The notes: generated by a model not told the origin, from the sequence alone. 64,000 bases of DNA from Sulfurovum sp. (GCA_027068485.1 JAMOSB010000033.1:27512-91511); one strand, 5' to 3'; counted from the first letter of the stretch, positions 1 to 10,584 are shown. Program-made: numbers and translations.

Positions 1-115
1 TAAAACGCTCACTAAGTGAGAATTTGAGTTGTGCCAAATCTTTGTAATCGATGAAGTCTACTTTTGCTTCACAGTACTTACAATATCTCTTTTTAAATTT
101 TCTTCTTTCTGCCAT
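1..115 (-). CDS. rpsR: 30S ribosomal protein S18, C-terminus cut by window edge
   Basis: Component of the small ribosomal subunit that pairs with S6 on the 16S platform. The ORF track missed it because its stop lies outside the window. Reading the minus strand from the ATG at 115 gives [16 protein letters not shown] and continues in frame to base 1, the typical epsilonproteobacterial S18 start with a CxxC pair. It follows ssb by 9 bases in the order rpsF-ssb-rpsR, the classical S6-SSB-S18 operon. Only about 38 residues are visible. Confidence 0.93.
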   Translation of the reverse strand, partial: MAERRKFKKRYCKYCEAKVDFIDYKDLAQLKFSLSERF

Positions 116-124
116 GGTGTTCTC

Positions 125-619
125 CTAAAACGGTATTTCATCTTCGTTGATGTCAATTTCTGGGATGTGTGACGCTTGTTGCTGTTGCCGTTGTGGCTGA
201 GGAGCAGGTGGTTGGTTATAAGCAGGAGCAGGTTGCGCGTAGGTATCCCCTGTGGTAGGCTGATTGTATCCGCCACCATTTGCTTGTGCTTCATCACGGC
301 TACCGAGCATCTGTAGGTTCTCTACTGTGACGGAGTGCTTGCTTCTTTTTGTACCATCCTGTGCTGTCCACTGATCGAGCTTCAGTCGTCCATCTACTAA
401 AACTTTACTCCCCTTACGCAAATATTGATTGGCAATCTCAGCAGTCCGACCAAAGAAGGTAAGGTCAACAAAAAGCACTTCCTCTTTCTGCTCACCTGTT
501 TGAGATTTGAATTTACGAGAGGTTGCGATGGCAGTATTACCAATAGCACTTCCGCCCTGTGTGTATCGTATCTCGATATCTCTGGTAAGGTTTCCTGCTA
601 AAATTATTTTATTGTACAT
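125..619 (-). CDS. ssb: Single-stranded DNA-binding protein
   Basis: Binds single-stranded DNA during replication, repair and recombination. The 164-residue product has an N-terminal OB fold (about residues 1-110, beginning MYNKIILAGNLTRDIEIRYT), a flexible Gly/Gln/Pro-rich linker, and the acidic C-terminal tip DINEDEIPF that recruits partner proteins in this family. Length is normal. It sits 21 bases downstream of rpsF and just upstream of rpsR, so it is very likely cotranscribed with both. Confidence 0.97.
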   Translation of the reverse strand: MYNKIILAGNLTRDIEIRYTQGGSAIGNTAIATSRKFKSQTGEQKEEVLFVDLTFFGRTAEIANQYLRKGSKVLVDGRLKLDQWTAQDGTKRSKHSVTVENLQMLGSRDEAQANGGGYNQPTTGDTYAQPAPAYNQPPAPQPQRQQQQASHIPEIDINEDEIPF

Positions 620-640
620 AAGGTTCTCCTAAAAGTTTAA

Positions 641-1045
641 CTATGCTTCTACACTCTCTGTTACAGCTTCAACTTCAACTTCAGTTTTAGCTTCTGCTTC
701 AGGTTCACTGTTTTTGTTTGCTGCTGCAACCAATTTATCAAATTGAGCTATCTCTCTTGTATTGCTATATTTTACAGTTAAGAATTTGATTACATCTTCG
801 TTGATTTTAAGATTTCTCTCAAGCTCGTTGATGACACTTCCTTCCGCTTTAAAGAAAAGGATTGTATAGTATCCTCTCTCATTTTTTTGTACAGGATAGG
901 CGAGTTTTCTCATACCCATGTCATCTGTAGCAAGAAGCTCTGCACCCTCTTTAGCAAGTACTGCTGTTACTTTTGCAACTTGTGCTGCTGTCTCTTCGTC
1001 TGTAAGTGTAGGTTTAACTACAAACAGTGTTTCATAACAATTCAT
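641..1045 (-). CDS. rpsF: 30S ribosomal protein S6
   Basis: Small-subunit protein that dimerises with S18 on the platform. The 134-residue protein has the S6 ferredoxin-like core (starting MNCYETLFVVKPTLTDEE, through about residue 100) followed by an acidic, Glu/Val-rich tail (about residues 110-134), a common but variable S6 extension. It is the first gene of the rpsF-ssb-rpsR operon; the start has AGGAAC a few bases upstream. The 121-base gap to the convergent end of hemW must hold the operon promoter, but I see no clear -35/-10 pair there. Confidence 0.96.
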   Translation of the reverse strand: MNCYETLFVVKPTLTDEETAAQVAKVTAVLAKEGAELLATDDMGMRKLAYPVQKNERGYYTILFFKAEGSVINELERNLKINEDVIKFLTVKYSNTREIAQFDKLVAAANKNSEPEAEAKTEVEVEAVTESVEA

Positions 1046-1166
1046 GTTGTTCCTTTTGGTTTAATAGCCCATGGTATGCATAGTCGTGCAACTATGTCCA
1101 AAAATGAGCAAGAATTTTGGAAGCAGTAGTTTATCTTAAGATGGCTTGTGGGTAGCTGAGATGTCG

Positions 1167-2222
1167 CTATCCCAAGAGAAAGAGAGCAATCTCATCACTC
1201 ACAAAGAAGTTTGGGTTGTAGTAGTGGGTGCTATCTTGGGTGAGTTTCTGCTCATGGCAGAGGAGTGTGGCACGCTCCTGCATCGCCTGAGTGAGAAGTG
1301 ATTTGGCAACCCCGATACTACTGCGTAGCCCCAAAAATATCCTCTCGGTGAGAAGCTCTTGAGGGGTGAGAGGCTCTTGGGTTATGGTGAGGGGGTCGTG
1401 GATAAACGCTTCGATACGCTCTTGGGGGTAGTAGCGTGTATCGTGCTTAAATCCCACCGCTCCCGCTCCCGCTCCAATATAGTCCTTGAGTTGCCAGTAG
1501 CCTTGGTTGTGTCGACTCTGGTAGGAGCCAAAGTTGGAGATCTCATAGTGGCTAAATCCCCGCTGTTTGATAGCCTCAGCAACAAAAAAGGCGATACGAT
1601 CACTCTCCTGTCTCACCTCGGGAGTCTGGCTAAAGGGGGTACCCTGCTCAATCGTCAACTCATACGCAGAGAGGTGGTCGATAGGAAGGCTAAACGCCTC
1701 ATCGATATCGGAGCGTAGCAGTGCTTGGGTGTCGCCTTGGTAGTTATAGATCAGATCGAGTGAGAGATGCTCGAAGCCTACCTGCTTCGCCTCCTCTATG
1801 GCTCTGCGTGCTTGAGCGGGGGAGTGTGCGCGTCCGAGTGCTTTGAGTTTGTCTGCGTTGAAGCTCTGCACCCCAAAGCTCACACGGTTAACCCCTAGGT
1901 GGTAGATCCCCTCTAGCCAAGTGCGTGTGGCGGAGTTGGGGTTGGCTTCGATGGTGATCTCTGCATTAGCTTGGAGATAGGGGGCGAGGAGGGAGAAGAT
2001 CGGAGCATAGAGCTGGGGTGTGATGGTCGAGGGGGTACCCCCCCCAATAAAGAGACTCTCAATCGTCTGAGGTGCTACGGCAAAACGCTCAAGCTCATAG
2101 GTGAGTTGGCGGTGGAGTGCATCCATATAGGCACGACGGGTATCGAACTTATCGACATAGGAGTTGAAGCTACAGTAGTGGCATTTGGAGTCGCAGTAGG
2201 GAATATGGATATAGAGTAGCAA
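1167..2222 (-). CDS. hemW: HemW-like radical SAM protein (coproporphyrinogen III oxidase-like)
   Basis: A 351-residue radical SAM protein of the HemN/HemW family. The 4Fe-4S motif CxxxCxxC is at C10-C14-C17 (PYCDSKCHYCSF), followed by the SAM-binding FIGGGTPS around residue 60 and the family motifs GVQSF and HYEISNFG. Length and the short N-terminus before the cluster fit HemW, now regarded as a heme chaperone, better than the longer oxygen-independent oxidase HemN. It is divergent from rppH across 97 bases containing a palindrome. Annotation pipelines often call this family coproporphyrinogen oxidase; function beyond radical SAM chemistry is inference. Confidence 0.88.
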   Translation of the reverse strand: MLLYIHIPYCDSKCHYCSFNSYVDKFDTRRAYMDALHRQLTYELERFAVAPQTIESLFIGGGTPSTITPQLYAPIFSLLAPYLQANAEITIEANPNSATRTWLEGIYHLGVNRVSFGVQSFNADKLKALGRAHSPAQARRAIEEAKQVGFEHLSLDLIYNYQGDTQALLRSDIDEAFSLPIDHLSAYELTIEQGTPFSQTPEVRQESDRIAFFVAEAIKQRGFSHYEISNFGSYQSRHNQGYWQLKDYIGAGAGAVGFKHDTRYYPQERIEAFIHDPLTITQEPLTPQELLTERIFLGLRSSIGVAKSLLTQAMQERATLLCHEQKLTQDSTHYYNPNFFVSDEIALFLLG

Positions 2223-2253
2223 ATATGCTCGCTTTCAAAAGGTTATAACTGAG

Positions 2254-2277
2254 TTTTGGGTAAAATAATACCCAAAA
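2254..2277. promoter_or_regulatory. Palindrome between divergent hemW and rppH
   Basis: Two perfect 9-base arms (TTTTGGGTA and TACCCAAAA) flank an AT-only 6-base centre. Because it lies between the starts of two divergent genes it is unlikely to be a terminator; an operator or a paired promoter element is more plausible. No regulator is identified. Confidence 0.4.
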
Positions 2278-2319
2278 TAATTTAACCCTCTACCCAGAGG
2301 TGAGCGAAATGAGTAAGAT

Positions 2320-2793
2320 ATGGAGAGTAAAAAGTGTTATCGCCCTAATGTTGCTGCTGTGATACTCTCGTCTCGATATCCTGATGCGTGTGAGTTCTTT
2401 ATCGCACATCGTAGTGATATTAAGAATGCATGGCAGTTTCCCCAAGGGGGCATCGACAAGGGAGAGACACCCCATGAGGCACTCTATCGGGAGTTGCAAG
2501 AGGAGATTGGTTGTAACGATATAGATATTTTAGGAGAGTTTCCTGAGTGGATAGCCTATGACTTCCCACCCAACTCAAAAGGGAAGATCTACCCTTTTGA
2601 TGGACAGATCCAGAAGTACTTTTTGGTACGACTCAGAGAGGGGGCAGAGATTGACCTTCAACAGCATGATATTCCAGAGTTTGAGGAGTATGAGTTTGTC
2701 CCGTATGATGCACTATTTAAACGGGTGACATACTTCAAACGCAGTGTCTATCGCAAAGTGATTGATTATTTTATGGAAGAGGGGTTAATTTAA
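2320..2793 (+). CDS. rppH: RNA pyrophosphohydrolase (Nudix)
   Basis: Converts 5'-triphosphate ends of RNAs to monophosphates and so triggers decay. The 157-residue protein has a complete Nudix box at about residues 43-64 ([20 protein letters not shown]), and YRPNVAAVI and WQFPQGG that characterise RppH/NudH. Its stop overlaps the lysC ATG by one base (TAATG), so the two are translationally coupled. The rppH(nudH)-lysC-hobA-holB-folP arrangement is recognisable from other epsilonproteobacteria. Confidence 0.93.
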   Translation: MESKKCYRPNVAAVILSSRYPDACEFFIAHRSDIKNAWQFPQGGIDKGETPHEALYRELQEEIGCNDIDILGEFPEWIAYDFPPNSKGKIYPFDGQIQKYFLVRLREGAEIDLQQHDIPEFEEYEFVPYDALFKRVTYFKRSVYRKVIDYFMEEGLI

Positions 2794-3998
2794 TGTTAGT
2801 AGTACATAAGTACGGTGGTACCAGTGTCGGTAATCTCGATCGTATCGAAAATGTAGCAAACCGTGTCGCCAAAGCAAAAAAGGCGGGGAGTGATGTCGTG
2901 GTGGTGGTCTCTGCAATGAGTGGAGAGACCAATAAGCTAGTAGGCTACGCCGAACACTTCACCTCGACCCCTGCCAAAAAAGAGATGGATATGTTGCTCA
3001 GCTCAGGAGAGCGTGTCACCGCGGCACTCCTCTCTATCGCATTGCAGTCCCAAGGGGTCGATGCGGTCGCGATGAGTGGACGACAAGCGGGTATCGTTAC
3101 GGACAATCGTCACACCTATGCACGGATTGAGTCGATTGACCCCACCGCGATGCAGGAGGCGATCAACGCAGGCAAAGTCGTCATTGTAGCGGGCTTCCAA
3201 GGGATCAACAAAGACGGCTCGGTAACGACGCTTGGACGCGGGGGATCTGACCTCTCTGCGGTTGCACTTGCGGGTGCGTTGCAGGCAGACCAGTGTGAGA
3301 TCTACTCCGATGTCGATGGGATCTATACGACCGATCCACGCATCGAACCCAATGCCAAAAAGCTCGATACGATCTCCTATGATGAGATGCTAGAGCTCTC
3401 GTCACTCGGGGCGAAGGTACTACAGAACCGTTCGGTAGAGCTGGCAAAAAAGCTCAATGTCAAACTATACGCTAAGAGTAGCTTTAGCGATAATGAAGGA
3501 ACACTGATTATAAAGGAGAGTAATAGCATGGAAGAGGTATTAGTAAGTGGCGTAGTGCTAGATAGAAACCAAGCAAGAGTGACCCTTAGAGGGGTCTCTG
3601 ATAGACCAGGTATTGCGGCGGAGATCTTTACGAAGCTCGCCGATGCCAATATCAATGTCGATATGATTATCCAAAATGTAGGAACAGATGGAGCGACCAA
3701 TCTAGGCTTCACTGTACCACAGAGTGAGCATCTCAATGCCCGTAAGATTATGGAGGGGTTTGACCATGATATCGAGGGTATGGATTTTGATGAGCATGTC
3801 TGTAAGGTCTCGGTTGTGGGTGTTGGGATGAAGTCACACTCAGGGGTGGCAGCGACAGCCTTTACGACTTTGGCAAAGAGCAATATCAATATCGAGATGA
3901 TCTCGACTTCAGAGATCAAGGTCTCTATGGTGATCAATGATAAGTATGGTGAACTCGCAATCCGTGCCTTGCACGAGGCGTATGGGTTAGATCAGTAG
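2793..3998 (+). CDS. lysC: Aspartate kinase
   Basis: Phosphorylates L-aspartate, the first step toward lysine, threonine, methionine and meso-diaminopimelate. The 401-residue protein has the kinase domain (residues 1-about 240; KYGGTSVG near the N-terminus, GFQGINKDG and LGRGGSDLSA in the middle) and two ACT regulatory domains (about 255-401, beginning VTLRGVSDRPG). A strong internal Shine-Dalgarno and in-frame ATG at codon 246 would yield a separate ACT-only beta subunit (see that entry), as in alpha2-beta2 aspartokinases. It is placed between rppH and hobA with 1- and 4-base junctions. Confidence 0.96.
   Translation: MLVVHKYGGTSVGNLDRIENVANRVAKAKKAGSDVVVVVSAMSGETNKLVGYAEHFTSTPAKKEMDMLLSSGERVTAALLSIALQSQGVDAVAMSGRQAGIVTDNRHTYARIESIDPTAMQEAINAGKVVIVAGFQGINKDGSVTTLGRGGSDLSAVALAGALQADQCEIYSDVDGIYTTDPRIEPNAKKLDTISYDEMLELSSLGAKVLQNRSVELAKKLNVKLYAKSSFSDNEGTLIIKESNSMEEVLVSGVVLDRNQARVTLRGVSDRPGIAAEIFTKLADANINVDMIIQNVGTDGATNLGFTVPQSEHLNARKIMEGFDHDIEGMDFDEHVCKVSVVGVGMKSHSGVAATAFTTLAKSNINIEMISTSEIKVSMVINDKYGELAIRALHEAYGLDQ
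3512..3530 (+). promoter_or_regulatory. Internal ribosome-binding site and ATG for a lysC beta subunit
   Basis: AAAGGAGAG at 3512-3520 stands 7 bases before an ATG at 3528 that is in frame with lysC (codon 246). Starting there gives a 156-residue protein (MEEVLVSGVVLDRNQA...) consisting of the two ACT domains only. B. subtilis and Corynebacterium aspartokinases make their beta subunits from such internal starts; use here is inferred from the sequence. Confidence 0.65.
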
Positions 3999-4002
3999 CC
4001 CA

Positions 4003-4551
4003 ATGCAACAACTTTTAAAATGGACACTTGAGACGATACGAGAGGATGAGTCTTGCTTCTCATGGATGGAGGAGTATCGCTACGAGTGGGCACCTCTTGT
4101 CAAGGGGGCAGTCTCTCAAGTGTTAGAGGGCAAAACGGTACTGATTGTCACAGATGAGTCGCGTAAGTGGTTTGGGAAGTATATCCTCAACACCATTAAC
4201 GACCTCTCCAAAAATCGACCACTTCTCCCCTTTTATCAGCTCTCAGAACTCTTCCCCAATCTCCAAAAACTCCACCATACCCAAGAGATAGAACTCCTAG
4301 AGGATATGCTTGATATCTCCTACCCCAATGGCTACTATATCTGGTATATTGGACGCGGAGACCACCCCTATACCAAGCTTGCCTATCGTAATGATGATAG
4401 CTTTTTGTGGATTATGGATGAGGAGGTGCAAAACAGCTTCCCCCTGCGAAGTCACGATACCCTTATCGATATCAAGCTACTTCAGCTCTACCGACTCTTT
4501 GACAATACCCTCTCCGTAGCACTCTTTGGGGATTTAGACCTCGAATTATGA
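4003..4551 (+). CDS. hobA: HobA, DnaA-binding initiation factor
   Basis: HobA is the epsilonproteobacterial regulator that binds DnaA domain I and promotes orisome assembly, a structural counterpart of DiaA. The 182-residue product matches the family in length and N-terminal pattern (MQQLLKWTLETIRED...SWMEEYRYEWAPLV). There are no catalytic motifs. It starts 4 bases after lysC and overlaps holB by 4 bases. Position directly before holB and folP is the arrangement known from Helicobacter and Campylobacter, which supports the call. Confidence 0.88.
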   Translation: MQQLLKWTLETIREDESCFSWMEEYRYEWAPLVKGAVSQVLEGKTVLIVTDESRKWFGKYILNTINDLSKNRPLLPFYQLSELFPNLQKLHHTQEIELLEDMLDISYPNGYYIWYIGRGDHPYTKLAYRNDDSFLWIMDEEVQNSFPLRSHDTLIDIKLLQLYRLFDNTLSVALFGDLDLEL

Positions 4552-5168
4552 CACTCTCACTCATTAGCCAAGTGATTATTACGCAGGATATCCCTGCGAC
4601 AGTGAAGCGACTGGAGTCACTGGCGACGCGGGAGCAGTTTGTCAAGATCCTCAAGGAGGAGAGCTTCTTGGTCGAGGATGTGAAACTCGCTATTGAGAAA
4701 GCCTATCTTGCCAGCCAAGAGCAGACCATCCTCCTACTCGGTGCCAAACTCTTCTCTGAGGTGGTACAAAATCGCCTACTCAAAGTGATCGAAGAGCCAC
4801 CCAAAAACAAACGCTTTATCCTCCTTACCCCCTCCAAAGCGACTATTTTACCTACGATTCGGTCACGGTTGCCTATCACAGTAGTGGATGATATGGTGGC
4901 AGATGAGGTGTTGGGATTAGAGCTAAGTACCCTCTCACTTGAGACACTCTACGCCTTTGTCCAGACCCATAAGCGTACCGATAGTACGATGATGAAACGG
5001 ATAGTAGAGCAGATTGTTAAGTCGGCACTCTATAGTCAGAAGTACCACCTCTCAGCTCAAACCCTCCAGCTCTGTAGTGATAGCTTTGAGGCACTCGACC
5101 GAGGCTCTCCCCCACAGTTTGTCCTCACGGCTCTCCTACTCAAACTACTTACACAACAGAAACGATAA
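4548..5168 (+). CDS. holB: DNA polymerase III subunit delta prime
   Basis: Clamp-loader subunit. At 206 residues it is short compared with the ~330-residue E. coli delta prime, but epsilonproteobacterial HolB proteins are reduced like this. The motif region ENRLLKVIEEPPKNKRFILLTPSK (seen here as NRLLKVIEEPP followed by RFILLT and LPTIRSR) is the recognisable delta-prime/AAA+ core with the SRC-like arginine segment. No Walker A is visible, as expected for delta prime. The ATG overlaps the hobA stop by 4 bases. Confidence 0.85.
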   Translation: MTLSLISQVIITQDIPATVKRLESLATREQFVKILKEESFLVEDVKLAIEKAYLASQEQTILLLGAKLFSEVVQNRLLKVIEEPPKNKRFILLTPSKATILPTIRSRLPITVVDDMVADEVLGLELSTLSLETLYAFVQTHKRTDSTMMKRIVEQIVKSALYSQKYHLSAQTLQLCSDSFEALDRGSPPQFVLTALLLKLLTQQKR

Positions 5169-5177
5169 GGTATACCT

Positions 5178-6317
5178 ATGGATCTCTATCAACTTAGTGG
5201 TATCTCAGATGCCCACGCGACCCTCAAAGCCCTTGGAGTAGAGTCGGGTGGGGTGGCTATTATGGCAAAAAAGATGCGACACTATTACATCGCTATCAAA
5301 GAGCTCAAAACCCCCGCAGTGATTATCCTCAAGCAAGATGCCCTGAGTATCGGTGCAGAGTTGGCGGTACCTAGTGGGGTGATTCTCTCCCAGAAGCCCA
5401 CCTATGATTGTCTACTGATTGCCAACCAAAAGCAGATGGAGATTCTCGCCCAAAAGGAGCTCTCACAACCCTTTGGACTCAAAGCTGTTGCCGTGGAGCT
5501 TAAGCGGTTGCTTAGGAGTGAAACTTACCCCATTCAGATTATGGGGGTGATCAATGCCAATGAGGATAGCTTTTTTGAGGGGAGTCGCTTTGAGGCAGAT
5601 GGTGCGATGGAGAGGATAGAGCAGATGATAGCCCAAGGGGCGACCCTCATCGATATCGGGGCGGTCTCTTCGCGTCCCAATGCCCCTCTGGTGACTCCGA
5701 TAGAGGAGCTATCGCGTATCCAACCCCTCTGTGATGCCATCGCCTCATCTCGACTCTATGAACAAGCTACTTTCTCAATCGATAGTTACACTCCTGAGGT
5801 GGTTGCTTATGCGTTGGAGTCTGGCTTTAGCCTGATCAATGATATCACAGGAGCCAGTGATGAGAGGCTCATCGCCTTGGCGGTGAAGCATGGTGCCAAG
5901 CTCTGTATCATGCATATGCAAGGCACCCCCCAGACGATGCAACACAATCCACACTATGAGGATGTGATGGTTGAGGTGAGTAATTTCTTTGCGGAGCGTA
6001 TCGCCAAGTGTGAAGCGATGGGACTAAGGCGAGAGGATATTATCCTGGATGTGGGGATAGGGTTTGGTAAGAGCCTTGCCCATAACCTCACCCTCATCAA
6101 ACATATGAGACACTTTACCCACTTTGGGTGTGAACTCTTGGTCGGAGCAAGCCGTAAATCGATGATAGATAGGATCATTCCCACCCCCGTAGCGGAGCGA
6201 CTCGCAGGCACCTTGGCGATCCATCTCAAAGCGGTAGAGCAGGGGGCAACTATCGTACGGTGTCACGATGTAGCAGAGCATCAGCAGGCGTTGGCTGTGG
6301 CTGAGGCGTTGAAGTAG
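5178..6317 (+). CDS. folP: Dihydropteroate synthase with N-terminal extension
   Basis: Condenses p-aminobenzoate with hydroxymethyl-dihydropterin diphosphate in folate synthesis. The catalytic TIM barrel starts near residue 118 with IMGVINANEDSFF, then GATLIDIGAVSSRP, INDITG, CIMHMQGTPQTM and VGASRKSM. Residues 1-about 110 form an extra domain absent from the 282-residue E. coli enzyme; long FolP proteins are usual in this phylum, where the extra part has no established function that I know. It begins 9 bases after holB and is followed 17 bases later by ligA. Confidence 0.94.
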   Translation: MDLYQLSGISDAHATLKALGVESGGVAIMAKKMRHYYIAIKELKTPAVIILKQDALSIGAELAVPSGVILSQKPTYDCLLIANQKQMEILAQKELSQPFGLKAVAVELKRLLRSETYPIQIMGVINANEDSFFEGSRFEADGAMERIEQMIAQGATLIDIGAVSSRPNAPLVTPIEELSRIQPLCDAIASSRLYEQATFSIDSYTPEVVAYALESGFSLINDITGASDERLIALAVKHGAKLCIMHMQGTPQTMQHNPHYEDVMVEVSNFFAERIAKCEAMGLRREDIILDVGIGFGKSLAHNLTLIKHMRHFTHFGCELLVGASRKSMIDRIIPTPVAERLAGTLAIHLKAVEQGATIVRCHDVAEHQQALAVAEALK

Positions 6318-6328
6318 AAAGAGAGTAG

Positions 6329-8281
<1,953 letters not shown>

Positions 8282-8290
8282 AGGCATTGT

Positions 8291-8334
8291 AATTTATTGA
8301 GAATAATGTTATCATAACGCAAAAATAATAAATT
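8291..8334. repeat. Nested inverted repeats upstream of the Fic relic
   Basis: Outer arms AATTTATT (8291-8298) and AATAAATT (8327-8334) enclose a perfect inner palindrome GTTATCATAAC (8308-8318). It is AT-rich, lies just after ligA and 18 bases before the Fic pseudogene start. It could be an old operator for the Fic gene or a weak ligA terminator; there is no T-run. Confidence 0.35.
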
Positions 8335-8351
8335 GTGTTATAGGACTCTTT

Positions 8352-8932
8352 GTGAAAAAAAATACTCTATTCAAAGTGCCATTTCACTTTTCACATATTA
8401 GATATGCTATTGATAAAAACTATGAGTATCTTTTGAAATATAGAGAGGTAGACTCTAAGGGTAGATATCTCTTTTGGGATGAGTTTAAATATAGAGTATC
8501 GCAAGAGGATGATGCACAAATCGCTTGGTGGGAAACAAAGTGGAATAGCGTCTCAAAGATGAAGTCTATCGATTACCTAGATAAGGAGAAAACCCCTTTT
8601 TCCTTCTGTATGCCTGATCCACTCCATGCCAAACTACATAAAATCTCTACCCTCTCCTCACAAGGTATCGTTCCGCATAACTCCATTAAAAGAAACTACT
8701 TAATCTCTTCGTTGTTGATGGAAGAGGCGATTAGTCGTTCGCAATTAGAAGGAGCATCTACTACTTTGAGTATGTCTCTATCAGTAAGCTACTAAAGTAT
8801 GCTCCCACTCAATATGGTAAATCTTTTTTGTATCGTGAAAATGATGATAATGATTTAACCTATTTTATTTTTTATCAAGTCGATATTATTATTAGAGTGA
8901 TTGATAAACTCTTGAAGTATCTACAGGTATAA
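8352..8932 (+). pseudogene. Fic family protein, core deleted and frame broken
   Basis: Intact Fic proteins AMPylate targets or act as toxins. The first 137 codons (GTG start at 8352) look like the Fic N-terminal domain: YRYLFWDEFKYR-like segment, AWWETKWNSVSKM, FSFCMPDPLHAKLH and the inhibitory-helix-like EEAISRSQLEGASTT. Immediately after, the frame changes and bases 8755-8932 encode YYFEYVSISKLLKYAPTQYGKSFLYRENDDNDLTYFIFYQVD, the C-terminal part of the same family. The stretch that should lie between, including the catalytic HPFxxGNGR motif, is absent. This is an internal deletion of probably well over 100 codons with a shifted junction near 8750-8762. The ORF track shows only the first half. 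Codon use is more AT-rich than its neighbours, consistent with an acquired gene. Confidence 0.82.
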
Positions 8933-9033
8933 GCGAGGTTTTAAAGCGTAGTTAAGTGTATGGTTTTGAATTTTAAGGATCTACTACGATGGGTAGTGGA
9001 GTAAAAAATAGTTAATAGTATAAAGGAGATAGA

Positions 9034-9747
9034 ATGAGATTAGACAAGTACCTTGTAGAAGAGGGTTATTTTGAGAGTCGGACGCGGTCGCATGAGGCGA
9101 TTACGGCGGGGCGTGTGCAGGTCAATGGAAAGCGAGCCAAAGCGTCGATGAAGATCGATGAGAATACACAAGTCGAAGTGGAAGATGCGAAGTTTTATGT
9201 AAGTCGTGCGGGGCGTAAGCTAGAGGGGTTTTTGGATGCCTATCCGCTCAGTTTTGAGGGGAAGCGGGCATTGGATATCGGCTCTAGTACGGGGGGATTT
9301 GCTCAGATGGTCTTGGAGCGAGGGGTGGCATCACTGGTCTGTGTCGATGTGGGGCGTGATCAGCTTCATATCTCGTTGCGTCCTGAGAGACGACTTAGCC
9401 TCTATGAGGAGCAAGATATCCGTGACTTTAGCAGTGAGGAGCCGTTTGAGCTGATTACTTGTGATGTTTCGTTTATCTCGATGATGCAGATCACCGAGTC
9501 GATTGATCGATTGATAGCAGTGGGGGGGGATATGGTGATCCTCTACAAGCCACAGTTTGAGGTGGGCAAAGATGTCAAGCGAGACTCCAAGGGGGTGGTA
9601 CAAGACCTCGATGCGATCGCTAGACGCAAAGAGGCGTTTGAGGCGGAGGCTCAGAGACTCGGATGGGTAGAGCAGACCCAAGCACGCTCTACGGTGACAG
9701 GCAAAGAGGGCAACCAAGAGTACCTCTACCACTTTACCAAATCCTAA
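9034..9747 (+). CDS. tlyA: TlyA family rRNA (cytidine-2'-O)-methyltransferase
   Basis: Predicted to 2'-O-methylate cytidines in rRNA; named after a hemolysin phenotype in older work. The 237-residue protein has an N-terminal S4 RNA-binding domain (residues 1-60, MRLDKYLVEEGYFESRTRSHEAI) and an FtsJ-type Rossmann methyltransferase domain with ALDIGSSTGGFAQMVLERG (SAM site), LITCDVSFISM and the YKPQFEVGK motif. A clear GGAG ribosome site precedes the ATG. It is followed 9 bases later by ribF, as in many epsilonproteobacteria. Confidence 0.93.
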   Translation: MRLDKYLVEEGYFESRTRSHEAITAGRVQVNGKRAKASMKIDENTQVEVEDAKFYVSRAGRKLEGFLDAYPLSFEGKRALDIGSSTGGFAQMVLERGVASLVCVDVGRDQLHISLRPERRLSLYEEQDIRDFSSEEPFELITCDVSFISMMQITESIDRLIAVGGDMVILYKPQFEVGKDVKRDSKGVVQDLDAIARRKEAFEAEAQRLGWVEQTQARSTVTGKEGNQEYLYHFTKS

Positions 9748-9756
9748 GGGGCTCCC

Positions 9757-10584
9757 GTGCGTTATACCAATACCATACGGGCTATTGCGATAGGCTCATT
9801 TGATGGGGTACATATCGCCCATCAACGCCTTATTGCTCAGGTCGATGCGGTGGTGATTATCGAGCGAAATAGTGGGGAGTTGACCGCAGGGTATCGCCGT
9901 GCCAACCATGTCACCAAACCGTGCTACTTCTACCACCTTGATCGGGTGAAGGGGGTGACACCTCAGGCGTTTGTCTCACGCTTGATGGTAGATTTCCCTC
10001 AGCTTGAGCGGATTGTGGTGGGGTATGACTTTGCGTTTGGTCGAGCCAAGTCAGCCGATGTGCGAGAGCTTGATAGGATCTTTGAGGGGGAGGTAGTCGT
10101 CATTGAGGAGGTGCGGGTAGAGGGGATCTCCGTACACTCTCGTACGATCAAAGAGGCACTACGCACAGGAGCGATAGCCAAAGCCAACCAACTACTCGGC
10201 AGAGCCTACGCTATTGATGGAGCGGTGATTACTGGGCAGGGGATTGGGGCGAAGTCACTACTCCCTACGCTCAATCTCTCTCCCTCAGGCTATCTGCTAC
10301 CCCTCTCAGGAGTCTATGCCACCCGCACGAAGGTTGCAGGGGTCTGGTATGACTCGGTGAGCTTCTTGGGGCATCGGGTCACGACAGATGGGACATATGC
10401 TGTGGAGAGTCATATCTTGGGGGTGGAGTTGGGAGTCGTTTTAGGGCAGGTGGTGATTGCCTTTGTCGCCTACTTACGAGCTAATCAGAAGTTTGAGAGC
10501 CTCGAAGCCCTCAAAACACAGATCGTGACCGATTGTGCTACGGCAACGCTTAGGCTACAGGAGAGAAGTACGCCACACCAATGA
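9757..10584 (+). CDS. ribF: Bifunctional riboflavin kinase / FAD synthetase
   Basis: Makes FMN from riboflavin and FAD from FMN. N-terminal FAD synthetase domain carries AIGSFDGVHIAHQRLI (residues ~10-25) with the nucleotidyltransferase HxxH, and VGYDFAFGR; the C-terminal kinase domain (about 150-275) has GRAYAIDGAVITGQGIGAKSLLPTLNL. At 275 residues it is somewhat short but complete. GTG start. Its last 35 bases overlap, tail to tail, the end of the small membrane protein gene of the nor cluster. Confidence 0.93.
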   Translation: MRYTNTIRAIAIGSFDGVHIAHQRLIAQVDAVVIIERNSGELTAGYRRANHVTKPCYFYHLDRVKGVTPQAFVSRLMVDFPQLERIVVGYDFAFGRAKSADVRELDRIFEGEVVVIEEVRVEGISVHSRTIKEALRTGAIAKANQLLGRAYAIDGAVITGQGIGAKSLLPTLNLSPSGYLLPLSGVYATRTKVAGVWYDSVSFLGHRVTTDGTYAVESHILGVELGVVLGQVVIAFVAYLRANQKFESLEALKTQIVTDCATATLRLQERSTPHQ

